From Adiantum capillus-veneris (Eukaryota > Streptophyta > Polypodiopsida > Polypodiales > Pteridaceae), in NCBI GenBank assembly GCA_014529385.2, contig CM043959.1, positions 89,195,529 to 89,259,528 of the forward strand: a stretch of DNA of 64,000 bases. The letters are read 5' to 3'. Made by a program: the position numbers and the translations under genes. Every line of letters begins with the position of its first letter. Position 1 is the first letter of the stretch. This document shows positions 9,834 through 19,728 of this stretch, piece after piece. Under the pieces are notes generated by a model, which did not search any database, had not been told where the DNA came from, and saw only the letters and a list, made by a program, of their open reading frames with translations.

Positions 9834-10599
9834 AACTCTACATATGCTATTCAAAATATACAACAATCACACTTCCAACTAACAAAGGGACAGAGGTAGT
9901 GAGACAAACCTCATCTTACAATTGAAATAAAGATAGAACCAAATTGTGGGAATCATCTCACAATTGAAACAAAAGATTTAGATTGCAAGAAACGTTGGAA
10001 TGGATGTCATGAATATAGATTCATTCAAGTTGCATTGGCACAATTTGGACTCGGCCAGCTAGTTCTCTGCAGACAATCTCTTTTTCCCTTTGTTGCATTA
10101 CTTTGCGTCCACCAATTAAGAAATAGAACTGCGAGGGCTCGTTCTCCGCGGTCTTGTCCACGATGTTGTGCCGAAGTTGCATAAGGTTGCATTACTCTCT
10201 TATTGTGACCACTTTCACAAGGTTGAGCTCTTTGTTGAATACCTCCACATCTATGACACCGTTGTTCTCCAGGCTTGCAAACTCTTGATCAATAGGAATA
10301 AACTTAGTGTAATGGAATTGGCCTATTAACTTGAGAGTAGCGGAAATAAGAGAGAGTACTTTTGTGAAATTACTTTGTGAGCATAGAGGGTGAACATAAT
10401 TGATGGTAGCAACATAAACATAGCATTTAGTTAACTTGGAATGAACAATACTTTTGCAAGAGAGAGAATTTAGAGAACATGACACAGTTGAGGACCGGAT
10501 TCATGTGGAGCCCCGGTCCCCCCTCCAATAGGAATTTGTATTATGATTTCTCCCATTAAGAGAGACTTTCTACAATACAATCTTTGTGTTCCTTGTGAC
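9831..10599. other. No recognisable gene
   Basis: The stretch contains a 97-codon minus-strand frame at 10192-10485 without a motif. Its position next to the integrase tail suggests retroelement-derived DNA, but I cannot assign it. Confidence 0.3.
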
Positions 10600-11290
10600 C
10601 TAGGTCATGCAATAAAGATGGAAAGCTTCATGCATCACAAGCATAACATAAACAACATCTTCAAAAGGATAATTTTTTAACTTAATAAGATACCATCGGA
10701 TAATCTTACCATGTCGTAGTACCTTGTCTTCATGTCGAAGGATAGCTTCGGGTTGTAGCACCTCTTCTTGGTCTTCAACTTTGGGAGGGTCTTCAATAAT
10801 TGGTTCACTTGGTGGCTCTCCTTTGTAGAGCTTGAGTAGGCTCACATGAAAAGCATTGTGTATGAGCTAATGGTTAGGAAACTTGAGTTGGTAGGCCGTC
10901 TCATTGATAAGCTAGAAGATTTGGAAAGGACCATAGTATCTTTTTGCTAGCTTAGCATAATACTTTTGATGGCTCGTAGGATTTTTGCCCGTCCTTTTTC
11001 TTAAACGAGCCTTAGGAAACTTAAATAAAACCCAATCATTTTCTTTGAACGTAAGGCCCTTCTGTGCTTGTCAACATCAACTTTTTATCTTTGTTGAGAG
11101 AGGGATATATCCTCCTTAATCTTTTGAAAAGAATTTTGTAGGTTGTGGCTATACTCATCCGCAGCGAGGATCTTCCCATGGACTTTGAGTAGCAAGGGAC
11201 TTTTAGGTCTTCCCTCAATGATCTCAAAAGGTTCTTTTCCCATACCCAGTGGTGCAACCTTCAACAAAGGCCAGGAGTAAATGCACAATG
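10600..11290 (-). pseudogene. Ty3/gypsy integrase C-terminal fragment
   Basis: The minus strand carries a run typical of the end of plant Ty3 integrases. FEIIEGRPKSPLLLKVHGKI and ADEYSHNLQNSFQKIKEDIS are near 11240-11090. A degraded segment resembling YYGPFQI and FHVSLLKLYKGEPPSEP follows, and then DPPKVEDQEEVLQPEAILRH and YLIKLKNYPFEDVVYV (10845-10600). The last part is the C-terminal domain that holds target DNA. There are several frame breaks, and catalytic core and LTRs are missing. Upstream it stops abruptly at about 11290, where plus-strand gag of element B begins shortly after, so the junction is a rearrangement or insertion point. Confidence 0.75.
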
Positions 11291-11354
11291 AATACTGAAG
11301 TGGTGTGCTACCGACCAAAAATGGACAAACCATGAAACTCACAAATGTTTCTCT

Positions 11355-11702
11355 AATCGGAACTATGTGAGAGAGAGACAATATGGACCGCATGGAGGAC
11401 AACAATTTCCACCCCCTCCAAGGTACCAAGTAGGGCCAAATAACACAATCTTAGGGCACAAAAAACCTCAACCTGTGTTGGGACATTAAACTCCCTTACC
11501 CAAGGAAAATAGGGCTATGGTAAGGCCCATTTCTCAACCCATAGAAGCACCTTCTAATCAGAGTATGGTCCAAGTAGTCTCGTATCAGGAAGAATCAGAC
11601 AATACTTACGAAAGGGGATTTGAGGAGAATGCATATGTTCCAGAGGGATACAATCCATGGATGAATCCTGCAGAGATTTCCAATCCCTCATACATTGCAT
11701 AA
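11355..11702 (+). pseudogene. Ty3 gag fragment, Pro/Gln-rich
   Basis: A plus-strand frame encodes a Gly/Pro/Gln-rich stretch (QQFPPPPRYQVGPNN) and then an acidic segment (YQEESDNTYERGFEEN), broken by a stop near 11490. This is the usual composition just before the nucleocapsid of plant Ty3 gag proteins. It has no catalytic motif. Confidence 0.45.
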
Positions 11703-11720
11703 CCAACTAGAAACCATTAC

Positions 11721-12389
11721 TTGGTCGATGAGAATATGTTTATGTTCATGGCAAATCAAGGCTACAAACGTAGGGGGTATCCTCCTAGAGCAGGACAACC
11801 GATGGGGGATCCACAAGCTACTCCACCACCTGCAGGACCATGCTATGAATGTGGTGATGATCATTGGGTGCAAGTTTATCCAAACAAAGGAGAACGGGTA
11901 AAACTTTTTGGATTCTATGATGGATGTACGACTGACCATCTCATTCCACACTGTCTGAAAAACCCTGACAGCAAAGGGAAGGCAACTATGAACAAAATGG
12001 GGATTGTGCCAAGCTCAAGTGGATCGGAAATAGAACCGAACATTCCGATAAATGTGGTCACTCAAGCTCAAGAACATGAAGCAGCACGGAAAGTAGATGC
12101 CAGCCAAACAGAGATAGAAAACTTGTCTGTCCAAACCCCTAGGAAATCTTGGAAGGCAAAACAAGACAAGATGAAAGCCAAAAGAAAAAAGAAAAAAACG
12201 GCATTGGAAACCAAATTATTGAAAACAGAGGAACAACTACAAAGGGAAAGAGACCTTAAGGGAAACGACGAGATAAAAAAACCATCGGATATACCTTTTG
12301 GAGGATTTGTCTTCGTAGACAAGGTGTTCGAACCTTTGGATGCAGTTTTAAAAGCTTACGAGGCCAAGCTAAAGCTTAATCAAACCTAG
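11721..12389 (+). CDS. gag: Ty3 gag nucleocapsid with degenerate zinc knuckles and basic coiled coil
   Basis: The 222-codon frame has a knuckle-like CYECGDDHWVQVYP in which the last Cys is Tyr, and a second motif YDGCTTDHLIPHC in which the first Cys is Tyr. Both losses would weaken zinc binding. A Lys-rich segment (KAKRKKKKTALETKLLKTEE) with coiled-coil character and a hydrophobic GGFVFVDKVFEPLDAVLKAYE follow. It is the equivalent of the 2652-3805 region of element A. Confidence 0.7.
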   Translation: MVDENMFMFMANQGYKRRGYPPRAGQPMGDPQATPPPAGPCYECGDDHWVQVYPNKGERVKLFGFYDGCTTDHLIPHCLKNPDSKGKATMNKMGIVPSSSGSEIEPNIPINVVTQAQEHEAARKVDASQTEIENLSVQTPRKSWKAKQDKMKAKRKKKKTALETKLLKTEEQLQRERDLKGNDEIKKPSDIPFGGFVFVDKVFEPLDAVLKAYEAKLKLNQT

Positions 12390-12443
12390 GAGGATAGATG
12401 GTTAACATACTCTCATCGGGGCTATGAGAAAGAGAGGCTAAAG

Positions 12444-12698
12444 ATGTGCAAGGAAATTATCCAAGCAGCTCAAGCGCTTATGGAACCATCAGCTCCTACT
12501 GCCCCAAAAACTAAGGTATTAATCCGAGAAAAGATTCAAGAGTTAGAGGGGAGTGGAATTGAAAAGAAAGACCGACCATATTCTGTACACGAAACACCGT
12601 TGGATACGAGGGTGGCAGCCAATACAACATATGGAATGTATTCTCAAGCACCACTGCCAATTCTGGAAGTAGAAGAACAATGGCCACAGGAGCTATGA
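12444..12698 (+). CDS. Unassigned gag-protease spacer fragment
   Basis: An 84-codon frame between nucleocapsid and protease of element B. It has no motif I recognise and is probably polyprotein spacer. Stops separate it from both neighbours. Confidence 0.35.
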   Translation: MCKEIIQAAQALMEPSAPTAPKTKVLIREKIQELEGSGIEKKDRPYSVHETPLDTRVAANTTYGMYSQAPLPILEVEEQWPQEL

Positions 12699-12764
12699 AA
12701 ACAGATCAGAAATAGAAAAGATGGAAGTGCTACACTTCTATCAGCTCCCATCCCAGAGATTCAC

Positions 12765-13388
12765 TTGGAGCATGAGCTCTACCCAAATGACATCCGATCA
12801 CTATATGGTGATGCAGGGACAGTGTTATCGGAGGACAGGAAACATCATTCGTTGAAGACTTTACCTTCATTTATTGGGACCCATGAAACTCGATCGGAGG
12901 TGAAGAAAGTACAATCTCAATGGAAAGCCAATCCTAAGATGATGGATAGTAAAACTCTTCACAAACTGATGCCATCCCCTATCCACTATACATTGACTCT
13001 ATCAAAATTATTGCACATTAGACTGCATCTTTGGGATGAGGTCGGGAAAATTTTGGAAAAAATGGGGTTGGTAATTTTGTCACCCGAGGCTTCTCCAAAC
13101 ACACTAAAGACACAACCCTCGAAACAAACTAAACATGAGCCAGTACCAATAAACAAGGTAGGGGATTATTGTGAAGGTGAAGAAGGAAATACTACTCTAT
13201 TGGTGGAGTACAAAGAGATTAAGTCGATTGCAATATTGGATATTGGGTCTAGAATAGCCATAGCTACCAAAGCAATGTGGGAAAAATGGGAAAAATCTGC
13301 TCTCAGAAAGACGAGAATGAAACTTCAATTGACAGATGGGTATCTGAAAAGACCCATAGGCATCTTGGAGAACATTTGCTATTATTGA
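12765..13388 (+). CDS. Ty3 aspartic protease, probably inactive
   Basis: The last third contains SIAILDIGSRIAIATKAMWE, aligned with the retropepsin active-site block ILDGGASV...W of plant Ty3 elements. The D-I-G-S form replaces D-G-G-A, and the arginine after it is unusual. DGYLKRPIGILENI matches the following flap region. The domain ends in a stop where the hydrophobic-hydrophobic-G element would follow in another frame (IILGRLFMCQ near 13400). Confidence 0.65.
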   Translation: MEHELYPNDIRSLYGDAGTVLSEDRKHHSLKTLPSFIGTHETRSEVKKVQSQWKANPKMMDSKTLHKLMPSPIHYTLTLSKLLHIRLHLWDEVGKILEKMGLVILSPEASPNTLKTQPSKQTKHEPVPINKVGDYCEGEEGNTTLLVEYKEIKSIAILDIGSRIAIATKAMWEKWEKSALRKTRMKLQLTDGYLKRPIGILENICYY

Positions 13389-13772
13389 GAGAAGCAACTT
13401 TGATATCATATTGGGCAGACTATTCATGTGTCAGCTCAAAATGGTGCAAGATTGGGGCTACGATTATATCTATCTGAGGAACAAGGATGTCACTACGAAA
13501 ATTAGTGTCGCGGATCATAGCTATAGAGATGTAGAACGAACCCCAGGAGAAGACTTGAACTCCACAACTGACTAGGAAGGTGGAATACCGGCTTGGGTAC
13601 AAAACAAAGCTCACCAGTGGTGGACAGGAGAAGCTATAGAATGTGGAAGTCTAAAAAGGGAAAATGCATTCTTAATAGGACTGCACAAGACGAGGCATAT
13701 ATACCAAAGCCGATGTTCAAACCTTTTGGATGGCAATAAATACTAGCCACTCTTGATGTTTGTGTTAACGAG

Positions 13773-14309
13773 GTGACCCTCACCAAATTCTATGATGAGG
13801 AAGGATATAATATCATTCCATTCCAGATGATGGGTGTCAGCCTACCTACGAAGTTAGAGTGGGAAGTCCCTGACAAAGACGGGGTTGCCGAGTGCCAACG
13901 CATAGTGGATGAAATCTCTGTAAGAGACCTTGACCAAACGGATGAAGAAGATTTCCAAGACTCAACTGATAAGCTGCTAGAGGATAACGCAGACGACGAG
14001 CTGTCTAGTAGCTCAAGTGAGAGCATCAAACGGAAGGATAGATGGGTGACCTACTATGAGTTCCCAAACCAAAATTCTTGGAGACAATGCAGATATCAGG
14101 ATAAATGCAGAAACAACCAAATTAAGCACAACAAACACTCAATACCTTTGTTAACTGACAAAACACAGTACTTAAGGTTAGTCGAAGCAACAAACTTCCT
14201 CAAAGATGGAATATCAAAGAGATACATGAAACCTGACTCAGCCAAAACAAAATTAAAAAAACGAACAAATAAAAACCAAAAAAAGAGAGAAATTCTGAGA
14301 AATCGATGA
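13773..14309 (+). CDS. Acidic/serine then basic linker of element B polyprotein
   Basis: 178 codons: an acidic stretch (DQTDEEDFQDSTDKLLEDNADDE) runs into a serine run (SSSSSES), then a strongly basic C-terminus. It lies between protease and RT as in element A (927-1256). No enzyme motif is seen. Confidence 0.5.
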   Translation: MTLTKFYDEEGYNIIPFQMMGVSLPTKLEWEVPDKDGVAECQRIVDEISVRDLDQTDEEDFQDSTDKLLEDNADDELSSSSSESIKRKDRWVTYYEFPNQNSWRQCRYQDKCRNNQIKHNKHSIPLLTDKTQYLRLVEATNFLKDGISKRYMKPDSAKTKLKKRTNKNQKKREILRNR

Positions 14310-14579
14310 AGTTGTCCAGCGCAAAATCAAATACAATGAACTGAAATGAGCCCTGAAGGAGGTTTGCACAACAGATATGGAAAGTGACGAGGAATTGAAC
14401 GATGATAAATTCGATGCACCTTCCCACTATAAGAAGTATACCATTTAGGATAGGAAAATTGTGGTACAGAAACCCAAACAAGATCCCAAAGAACGAGGGA
14501 CTTCATATGATGGGCCGAAAACAACAAAATGCATCAACTTAGTAGAACCACGCGAGGAACCTAAACCAGCATACATCGC

Positions 14580-15653
14580 CAACGGACCTTACTGATGAGA
14601 AAGAGCAACATCTAGCCGATATACTTAGACGATACAAAGATGTCTTTGCATGGTCATACAAAGATCTAAAGGGGATAGATCCTGAGATTTGTCAGCACAC
14701 GATACCCCTTAAGAGTGTTGCTAGACCACACAGACAACGTCCTTACAAGTATAATGAAACTTTTGCCAAGAAAATTAAGGAGGAGATATACAAACTGAAG
14801 GACGTTGAATTTATCTACGAGATTGAATACACGGATTGGGTGTCCCCTATTGTGGTGGTAACCAAAAAGAATGGCAAACTGTGTCTGTGTAAACCTCAAA
14901 CAGGTAAATGCAACCACCATCAGGGATAACTATCCACTACCAATAACAGATCATGTTATTGAGAGGGTAGCAGGGAAGGAGGCCTATAGTGTCTTGGATG
15001 GGTTCTCAAGCTACAACCAGTTGACGATTAAAGCGGAAGATCAGCATAAGGCATTTTTTGCAATAGAGTGGGGTATATTTGCCTATAGGGTAATGCCTTT
15101 TGGCCTGACCAAAGCCCCTGCCACATTTCAAAGACTAATGAGCCACGCATTCAAAGAATATCTCATACAATTTCTCGAGATTTACATGGATGATCTTTGT
15201 GTTCATTCTCATCGAAGAAGTGACCACATCACTCATCTGAGAAAAGTCTTTGAAAAGTGGAGAACGTATCGTATTTGCTTAAACCCTGAAAAATATGTCT
15301 TCATGGTAAGACAAGGTAAAATTTTAGGCCACATTGTGTCCAAAAATGGAATTTCAACTGATCAAGATAAGGTACAAATAATCGCTGCACTATTGAGACC
15401 AACGAAGATGAAAGAAGTGCAAGCATTTATGGGGCATTTCAGGTACTATAGGCATTTCATATATATGTATGATGTAATAGCTAAGCCGTTGTACGCCCTC
15501 ATTGCTAAGTTCGAATGGATGGAGGAATGTGAGCAGGCTTTCCAAAAATCAAAGCAGAAATTAATTTTTGCTCCAAGTTTGCAAGACCTTGACTGGAGAA
15601 AAATATTTCATGTTCATGTGGATGCATCAGCCTATGCCATCTGTGCATATTAG
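14580..15653 (+). pseudogene. pol: Ty3 reverse transcriptase
   Basis: From 14590 the plus strand encodes the pre-RT block (YKDVFAWSYKDLKGIDPEI), then WVSPIVVVTKKNGKL, a small frameshift at about 14880, then CVNLKQVNATTIRDNYPLP, FAYRVMPFGLTKAPATFQRL and the catalytic IYMDDLCVHS (Y-M-D-D intact). The thumb and connection (GHIVSKNGISTDQDK, MGHFRYYRHFI) follow, then the start of RNase H (IFHVHVDASAYAI, with the first catalytic Asp). The 260-codon open frame 14871-15653 is the longest intact piece of element B. Confidence 0.9.
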
Positions 15654-16230
15654 CCCAGCCAGGAGAGAAGAAAGTGGATTTTCCCATTTGCTAATCTAGT
15701 TGGTAGCTAAACAATGCAAAGAAAAATTATACCACTACGGAAAGAGAAGGTATGGGCATGATATATACTGTCAAGAAATTTAGACACTACCTTCTATCAA
15801 ACAAGTTTGTTTTTTGTCGATCATCAAGCACTGCTATATCTAGTAAACAAACCTTCCAACACTGGAAGCATTGTTTGATGGTTTATACTATTGCTTGAGT
15901 TTGACTTCACACTAGTCGTAAAAAAGGGAACCACTCACACAAGGGTAGATCATCTTTCACAACTATTTCATGGGGAAGCACCTGAGCGTTTTGATGATGA
16001 TCTTCTTGATTTGTATCTGCTTAACATTGAAATGGTACCAAGATGGAGTGAAGAGGTTATTCCTCTACTCACAATTGGCTCATTACAGATAGAAAGACAA
16101 CCATCAATTATACATCAAACACAAAATCTCCAACTTTTAGCAGGACGGTTGTACCAGCACAGTAAGGATGGGGTATTGAGATTATATGTACAGCCCGAAG
16201 AATCCACCTACTACCTCAAATAGGCTCATA
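15654..16230 (+). pseudogene. RNase H remains and spacer of element B
   Basis: Short open pieces in several frames fit the Ty3 RNase H and connection: a segment like KFRHYLLSNKFVFFVDHQALLYLVNKP near 15775-15850, then LEFDFTLVVKKGTTHTRVDH (15891 on), the usual end of the RNase H. The 110-codon frame at 15891-16223 continues into the spacer before the first zinc module. Confidence 0.65.
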
Positions 16231-16682
16231 TACAAAATACGCGATTTCACAGTGGAGAAACACAAATAGGCTAACGGCTAAAGAGACTAGGAGTCTAATA
16301 GCCAAACATGGAACACAGTGTCCATACATATGTAAAATCCTGCGATAGCTGTACAAAACAACCTCTAGTTGAGCATGCCACCCTGTTTCGAGTAGTACAA
16401 GCACCCAAATGGAGTACTCGTATAATTGAATATTTAAAAAACAAAACCTTCCCAAAGGAATGGGGCAAAGCAAGAATGCAAATTGTAGAGGAAGAGGCCA
16501 AACACTATCTGCTCATTGCCAACCAACTGTATAGGCGGGGGAAGGACAAACAACTACGGCTATATGCTACAAAAAGCGCATATTACGTTATCTTAGATCA
16601 AGCTTATTCAGGGCAGCGAGGGGGACATTTCTTAGCTGATAAAACGGCCAAGCTCGTGCTACACTCAGGCATCTGGTGCTAA
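16150..16682 (+). pseudogene. Two successive integrase H2C2 zinc modules
   Basis: The sequence before the integrase core contains two copies of the Ty3 N-terminal zinc module. The first reads AHIQNTRFHSGE ... CDSC (about 16220-16360, with stops). It is followed by KWSTRIIEYLKNKTFP and LLIANQLYRRGKDKQLRLYA, the usual lead-in to a zinc module, and then the second copy, AYSGQRGGHFLADKT ... KRCDECQ (16590-16740). The module binds zinc and helps the integrase multimerise. Normally there is one; here the lead-in and module occur twice in a row. Confidence 0.65.
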
Positions 16683-17200
16683 CCCTGTTTATGGATGCTG
16701 AGAAATATGTCAAACGATGTGATGAATGTCAGCACACAAAACCACCCCAATGGAGAGATGAAATGCCAATGAGGCCAATGATGGGAGTATGGGCTTTTGA
16801 CAAATGGGGCATTGATTTCATGGGTCCCATCATACCTCTCAGATACAGGACGCACTCACAATACATCATAGTAGCAACAAACTACATGAAGAAATGGGCG
16901 GAAGCAAAAGTGACCCAAAAAAATGATGCAAGAACTATAGCTCAGTTCCTTTTCAAAAACGTCTTTACCAGATATGGACTACCTATCAAAATAGTGATCG
17001 ATAGGGGAACACACTTTTTAAACGATGTCATTGAAAGCCTTCTTGACAAATTCATGGTAGTCCATCGCAAATCAGCACCTTATCATCCACCGCAAGCTAA
17101 TGGGCAAGCAGAGAGTACCAACAAAATCTTATGCACAGTACTCACCAAAATAGTCAGTGACTCAAGAAATGATTGGGATAAAAAGCTAGTGTCAGAATGA
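16676..17200 (+). CDS. pol: Ty3 integrase catalytic core, C-terminally truncated
   Basis: The 174-codon frame contains KRCDECQ (end of zinc module), DKWGIDFMGPI (first catalytic Asp), KIVIDRGTHFL (second Asp) and HPPQANGQAESTNK (catalytic Glu), so the D,D,E triad of the strand-transfer enzyme is present. It ends at about 17195, in the middle of the region after the Glu, and the C-terminal domain is missing. A TSD-flanked solo LTR begins 60 bp downstream. Confidence 0.88.
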   Translation: MLTLFMDAEKYVKRCDECQHTKPPQWRDEMPMRPMMGVWAFDKWGIDFMGPIIPLRYRTHSQYIIVATNYMKKWAEAKVTQKNDARTIAQFLFKNVFTRYGLPIKIVIDRGTHFLNDVIESLLDKFMVVHRKSAPYHPPQANGQAESTNKILCTVLTKIVSDSRNDWDKKLVSE

Positions 17201-17440
17201 TGAACGGTTCGAGCCGCAGGTGATATGAACAACAAGACATGATCAATGGAGGTAAGTATATGTTAAGTATGGAGCCTGATTTACCCTTGTAATTTTCTGT
17301 GGTAAAAGTGCACATTTGTAAGGCCCCCATTATGAGGAGAAGCCATCGTGCGTGAAGGAAAATCACTCACCGGAAACCAAAATTTTCACGGACAAGAATC
17401 AGGGACAACTTTAGAATATTCCTTTTCGCTGGAATATTAT

Positions 17441-17593
17441 GGCCGGACGGTGGCCGGAAAGTGGTCGGTTGGCCGGTGGCCAGTAGTCAATGGCCGATGG
17501 CCGGTGGTCGGAAGTCAATGGCCGGTGGCCGGTGGTCGGAAGTCAATGGCCGGTGGTCGGTGGTCGGAAGTCAATGGCCGGTGGCCGGTGGAT
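17441..17593. repeat. 7-bp-based minisatellite, 28-bp higher-order unit
   Basis: The tract is built from 7-mers of the types gtggccg, gtggtcg, gaagtca and atggccg. They recur in that order to give a 28-bp higher-order unit, with about three full units and partial ones. It lies in the upstream (U3) part of the solo LTR. Confidence 0.9.
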
Positions 17594-17724
17594 GAATTCA
17601 AAAGCGAACTTGTCTTCTCAAGGGCGGCCACACATGGGCAGATTGGAGGGTCCGATTTGGACTTATTCGCACAAGGGCGGCTACACATGGCTGTCTCTCA
17701 TAAGAGAGGGCAGCCCTTTTGGCC

Positions 17725-17732
17725 TATAAAAG
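17725..17732 (+). promoter_or_regulatory. TATA box of the solo LTR
   Basis: TATAAAAG about 465 bp into the LTR, followed by GGAGGCC. Position and sequence fit the LTR promoter. Confidence 0.6.
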
Positions 17733-17931
17733 GAGGCCATTTCTACACACATTTCAGAGTGTGAAGTTGATGCAACAAGGTGAGTGTGAGGTGGTGAGAG
17801 TGAAGCAAGGCGGGAGCTCTATCAAGGGTTTAATCCCTTTGTAAACTACTTCTTCTTTTGAAGTGCTAAAGCCATTGAGTGGCTGCTTTCCCGTGGACGT
17901 AGCCCACATTGGGTGAACCACGTATATTGTG

Positions 17932-17934
<3 letters not shown>

Positions 17935-17977
<43 letters not shown>
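17935..17977. repeat. (CT)n microsatellite in the solo LTR
   Basis: About 21 CT dinucleotides close to the 3' end of the LTR. Confidence 0.95.
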
Positions 17978-17980
<3 letters not shown>

Positions 17981-18130
17981 CTAGTATAATCTCTTGTGTG
18001 TGAAATCTATCTCTCTCCATTAAGTAATCTACTCAAAAATCTATTTAGCTACGTCTTATTTCCTAACAGTATAATGGGCCATTCCGGGTAAATTAGGAAC
18101 ATATATTCAAATGGGCAACATAAGCTCATT

Positions 18131-18137
<7 letters not shown>

Positions 18138-18210
<73 letters not shown>

Positions 18211-18225
18211 GAGATAGATAGTTCT
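18138..18225. repeat. (AG)n microsatellite
   Basis: About 40 AG dinucleotides with a single C interruption, ending in GATAGATAG. It abuts the 3' side of the minus-strand LINE. Confidence 0.97.
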
Positions 18226-18274
18226 ATTATCGTCCTGGGAGGTCAAATATGACCTATGGGACCAAATGAACATG

Positions 18275-18595
18275 TCACGTGGTGTGAGTGGAGTTCATAA
18301 GTGACTCTCGATGCTCAAAAATGGCTGAAATGAGCGTCGCAATATAGAGTCCACATCGTGGTTGGGAGAGGAAGGTATGTAGGGAGAGATCATGGCTGAA
18401 TATATGGGGAAAAGAGGACCTAATGTGGTCAAAAGGTGAGCACTCAAGTAGTGTGTGGTACTCACTCTCTCGCACTTGATGAGGGCATAAGGTGCAAAGT
18501 CGATGACACTCCTCGCCAGTGCCCCAACGTCCTGTCTTGCAGCGTAGAGAATGGGAGCTAAGATGAATGGAGACAATGGTGCGGATCGCACTCAA
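18275..18595 (-). pseudogene. LINE C-terminal Cys/His finger
   Basis: The frame encodes CHRLCTLCPHQ ... ESEYHTLLECSPFDHIR, a C-X2-C ... H-X4-C finger found at the C-terminus of many LINE ORF2 proteins, where it helps bind template RNA. It overlaps the RT frame by 4 nt in another frame, so a frameshift separates it from the RT. Confidence 0.7.
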
Positions 18596-19725
18596 TGGAT
18601 GGGCTCAAGGATGTAGGAATGGATTCGGTTACCTCGTTCCGAGAAGAAGAGAGATTTGTAGTTTGGGGCAACGTGTGTGGTGTAATGGCTGAAGCGAGAA
18701 CCTCCGGATTTCTCCCAAGCCGTGATACATTGGCATTGTAAGAAGGCCTCATTAACTTGGGAGTCGATCGACGCATCCTTGACCAAGTGACATGAATCCC
18801 ATCTTCCAAACCATTTCTTGATATCAAGCATCCACCCCGAACATAGTATTTTGCTCTTGCATGTCTTTTGAACCATTTGACTTGCTTCATATGCGATTCT
18901 AGGAAGTTGATGCAAAGTGCTACGTTGTGTCTTACGCATGTACTCCACAACCCTTTGCATGCCCAAGACCTCAATGGGAAGCAATCCGGACTCAAGAAGT
19001 AAGAGCATGTAGGGTGTTTGTGTCTTGACTTGGAGAAAGTTGGTGAGAAAACGCTTTTGGACATTCTCAAACTCTTTCCAAGTAGACTTCCCGATGCTTC
19101 CACCCCACACCTCCACTCCATAAAGAAGCACTGGTGTCACCAATGTGTCAAAGAGGTACTTTTTGAGAGCCCAACACTTGATCTCTCCTGCATTGCACAT
19201 GTTCTCAAATGCATAATAGGCCCTCTTTCCGGCTTCCAAGCGACGCATTGCACAATCCTTCCATTTATGATTGGATGGAACCTCAAGGCCAAGGTACTTA
19301 AAGTGATCTACCACTTCAAGTTTCTCATTGTTATATACAATGCATGGATTTTCATCATTGAGGGTCTTTACAAGCATAACCTTGGTTTTGGATCCATTCA
19401 TGATCAGCCCGCTATGTAGGCAAAAGCGTTCCAAGACACTCATAAGCTTTTGTGCATCTTCTAAGGTATGTGCCAAGAGCACTACATCATCGGCATAAAG
19501 CAAAAGCATGATCACCGCATTTCCAATCTTAACCTCTTCTATGCCTTCTTGCTGCATAAAGTCAAGAACCATGCATTCCAATTCATCAATGAGTAGCCCA
19601 AAGAGGGTTGGGGAAAGTGGGCATCCTTGTTTGACACCAATAGTGCTTGCAAAAAATTCTGAAATTCCATCTCCAATACGTAATCGACATATCACTTTTT
19701 GGTAGATGCGAAAGACTGCATGCAT
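18592..19725 (-). CDS. LINE reverse transcriptase, central and C-terminal part
   Basis: The 377-codon frame has GVKQGCPLSPTLFGLLIDEL (RT block 4), LLLYADDVVLLA (catalytic YADD), MNGSKTKVM, FKYLGLEV and a thumb region with LFDTLVTPVLLYGVEVWG. These define a non-LTR reverse transcriptase that copies its own RNA at a nicked chromosomal site. It joins the fingers piece at 19729-20028 with a break at 19725-19729. Confidence 0.9.
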   Translation of the reverse strand: MHAVFRIYQKVICRLRIGDGISEFFASTIGVKQGCPLSPTLFGLLIDELECMVLDFMQQEGIEEVKIGNAVIMLLLYADDVVLLAHTLEDAQKLMSVLERFCLHSGLIMNGSKTKVMLVKTLNDENPCIVYNNEKLEVVDHFKYLGLEVPSNHKWKDCAMRRLEAGKRAYYAFENMCNAGEIKCWALKKYLFDTLVTPVLLYGVEVWGGSIGKSTWKEFENVQKRFLTNFLQVKTQTPYMLLLLESGLLPIEVLGMQRVVEYMRKTQRSTLHQLPRIAYEASQMVQKTCKSKILCSGWMLDIKKWFGRWDSCHLVKDASIDSQVNEAFLQCQCITAWEKSGGSRFSHYTTHVAPNYKSLFFSERGNRIHSYILEPIH

Positions 19726-19728
19726 AAA

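Larger units (their letters stand above)
11355..17200 (+). mobile_element. Ty3/gypsy retrotransposon B, decayed, no LTRs found
   Basis: Plus-strand order is gag C-terminal part, zinc knuckles, protease, acidic linker, reverse transcriptase, RNase H remains, two integrase zinc modules and the integrase core. The element starts in mid-gag and stops in the integrase at about 17195, so both ends are missing. Many frame changes show it is an old copy. Its knuckle and basic-tail arrangement matches that of element A, so the two are related lineages. Confidence 0.85.
17261..18068 (+). mobile_element. Solo LTR (808 bp) with perfect 5-bp target duplication
   Basis: The unit starts TGTTAAG and ends CCTAACA, near-perfect inverted ends. 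It is flanked by GTATA on both sides (17256-17260 and 18069-18073). It contains a TATA box at 17725 and the R/U5-like segment CCCGTGGACGTAGCCCAC..GAACCACGTA typical of plant Ty1/copia LTRs, so I favour a copia origin. No internal coding region is attached, so it is a recombination remnant. The strand is set by the TATA box. Confidence 0.88.
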
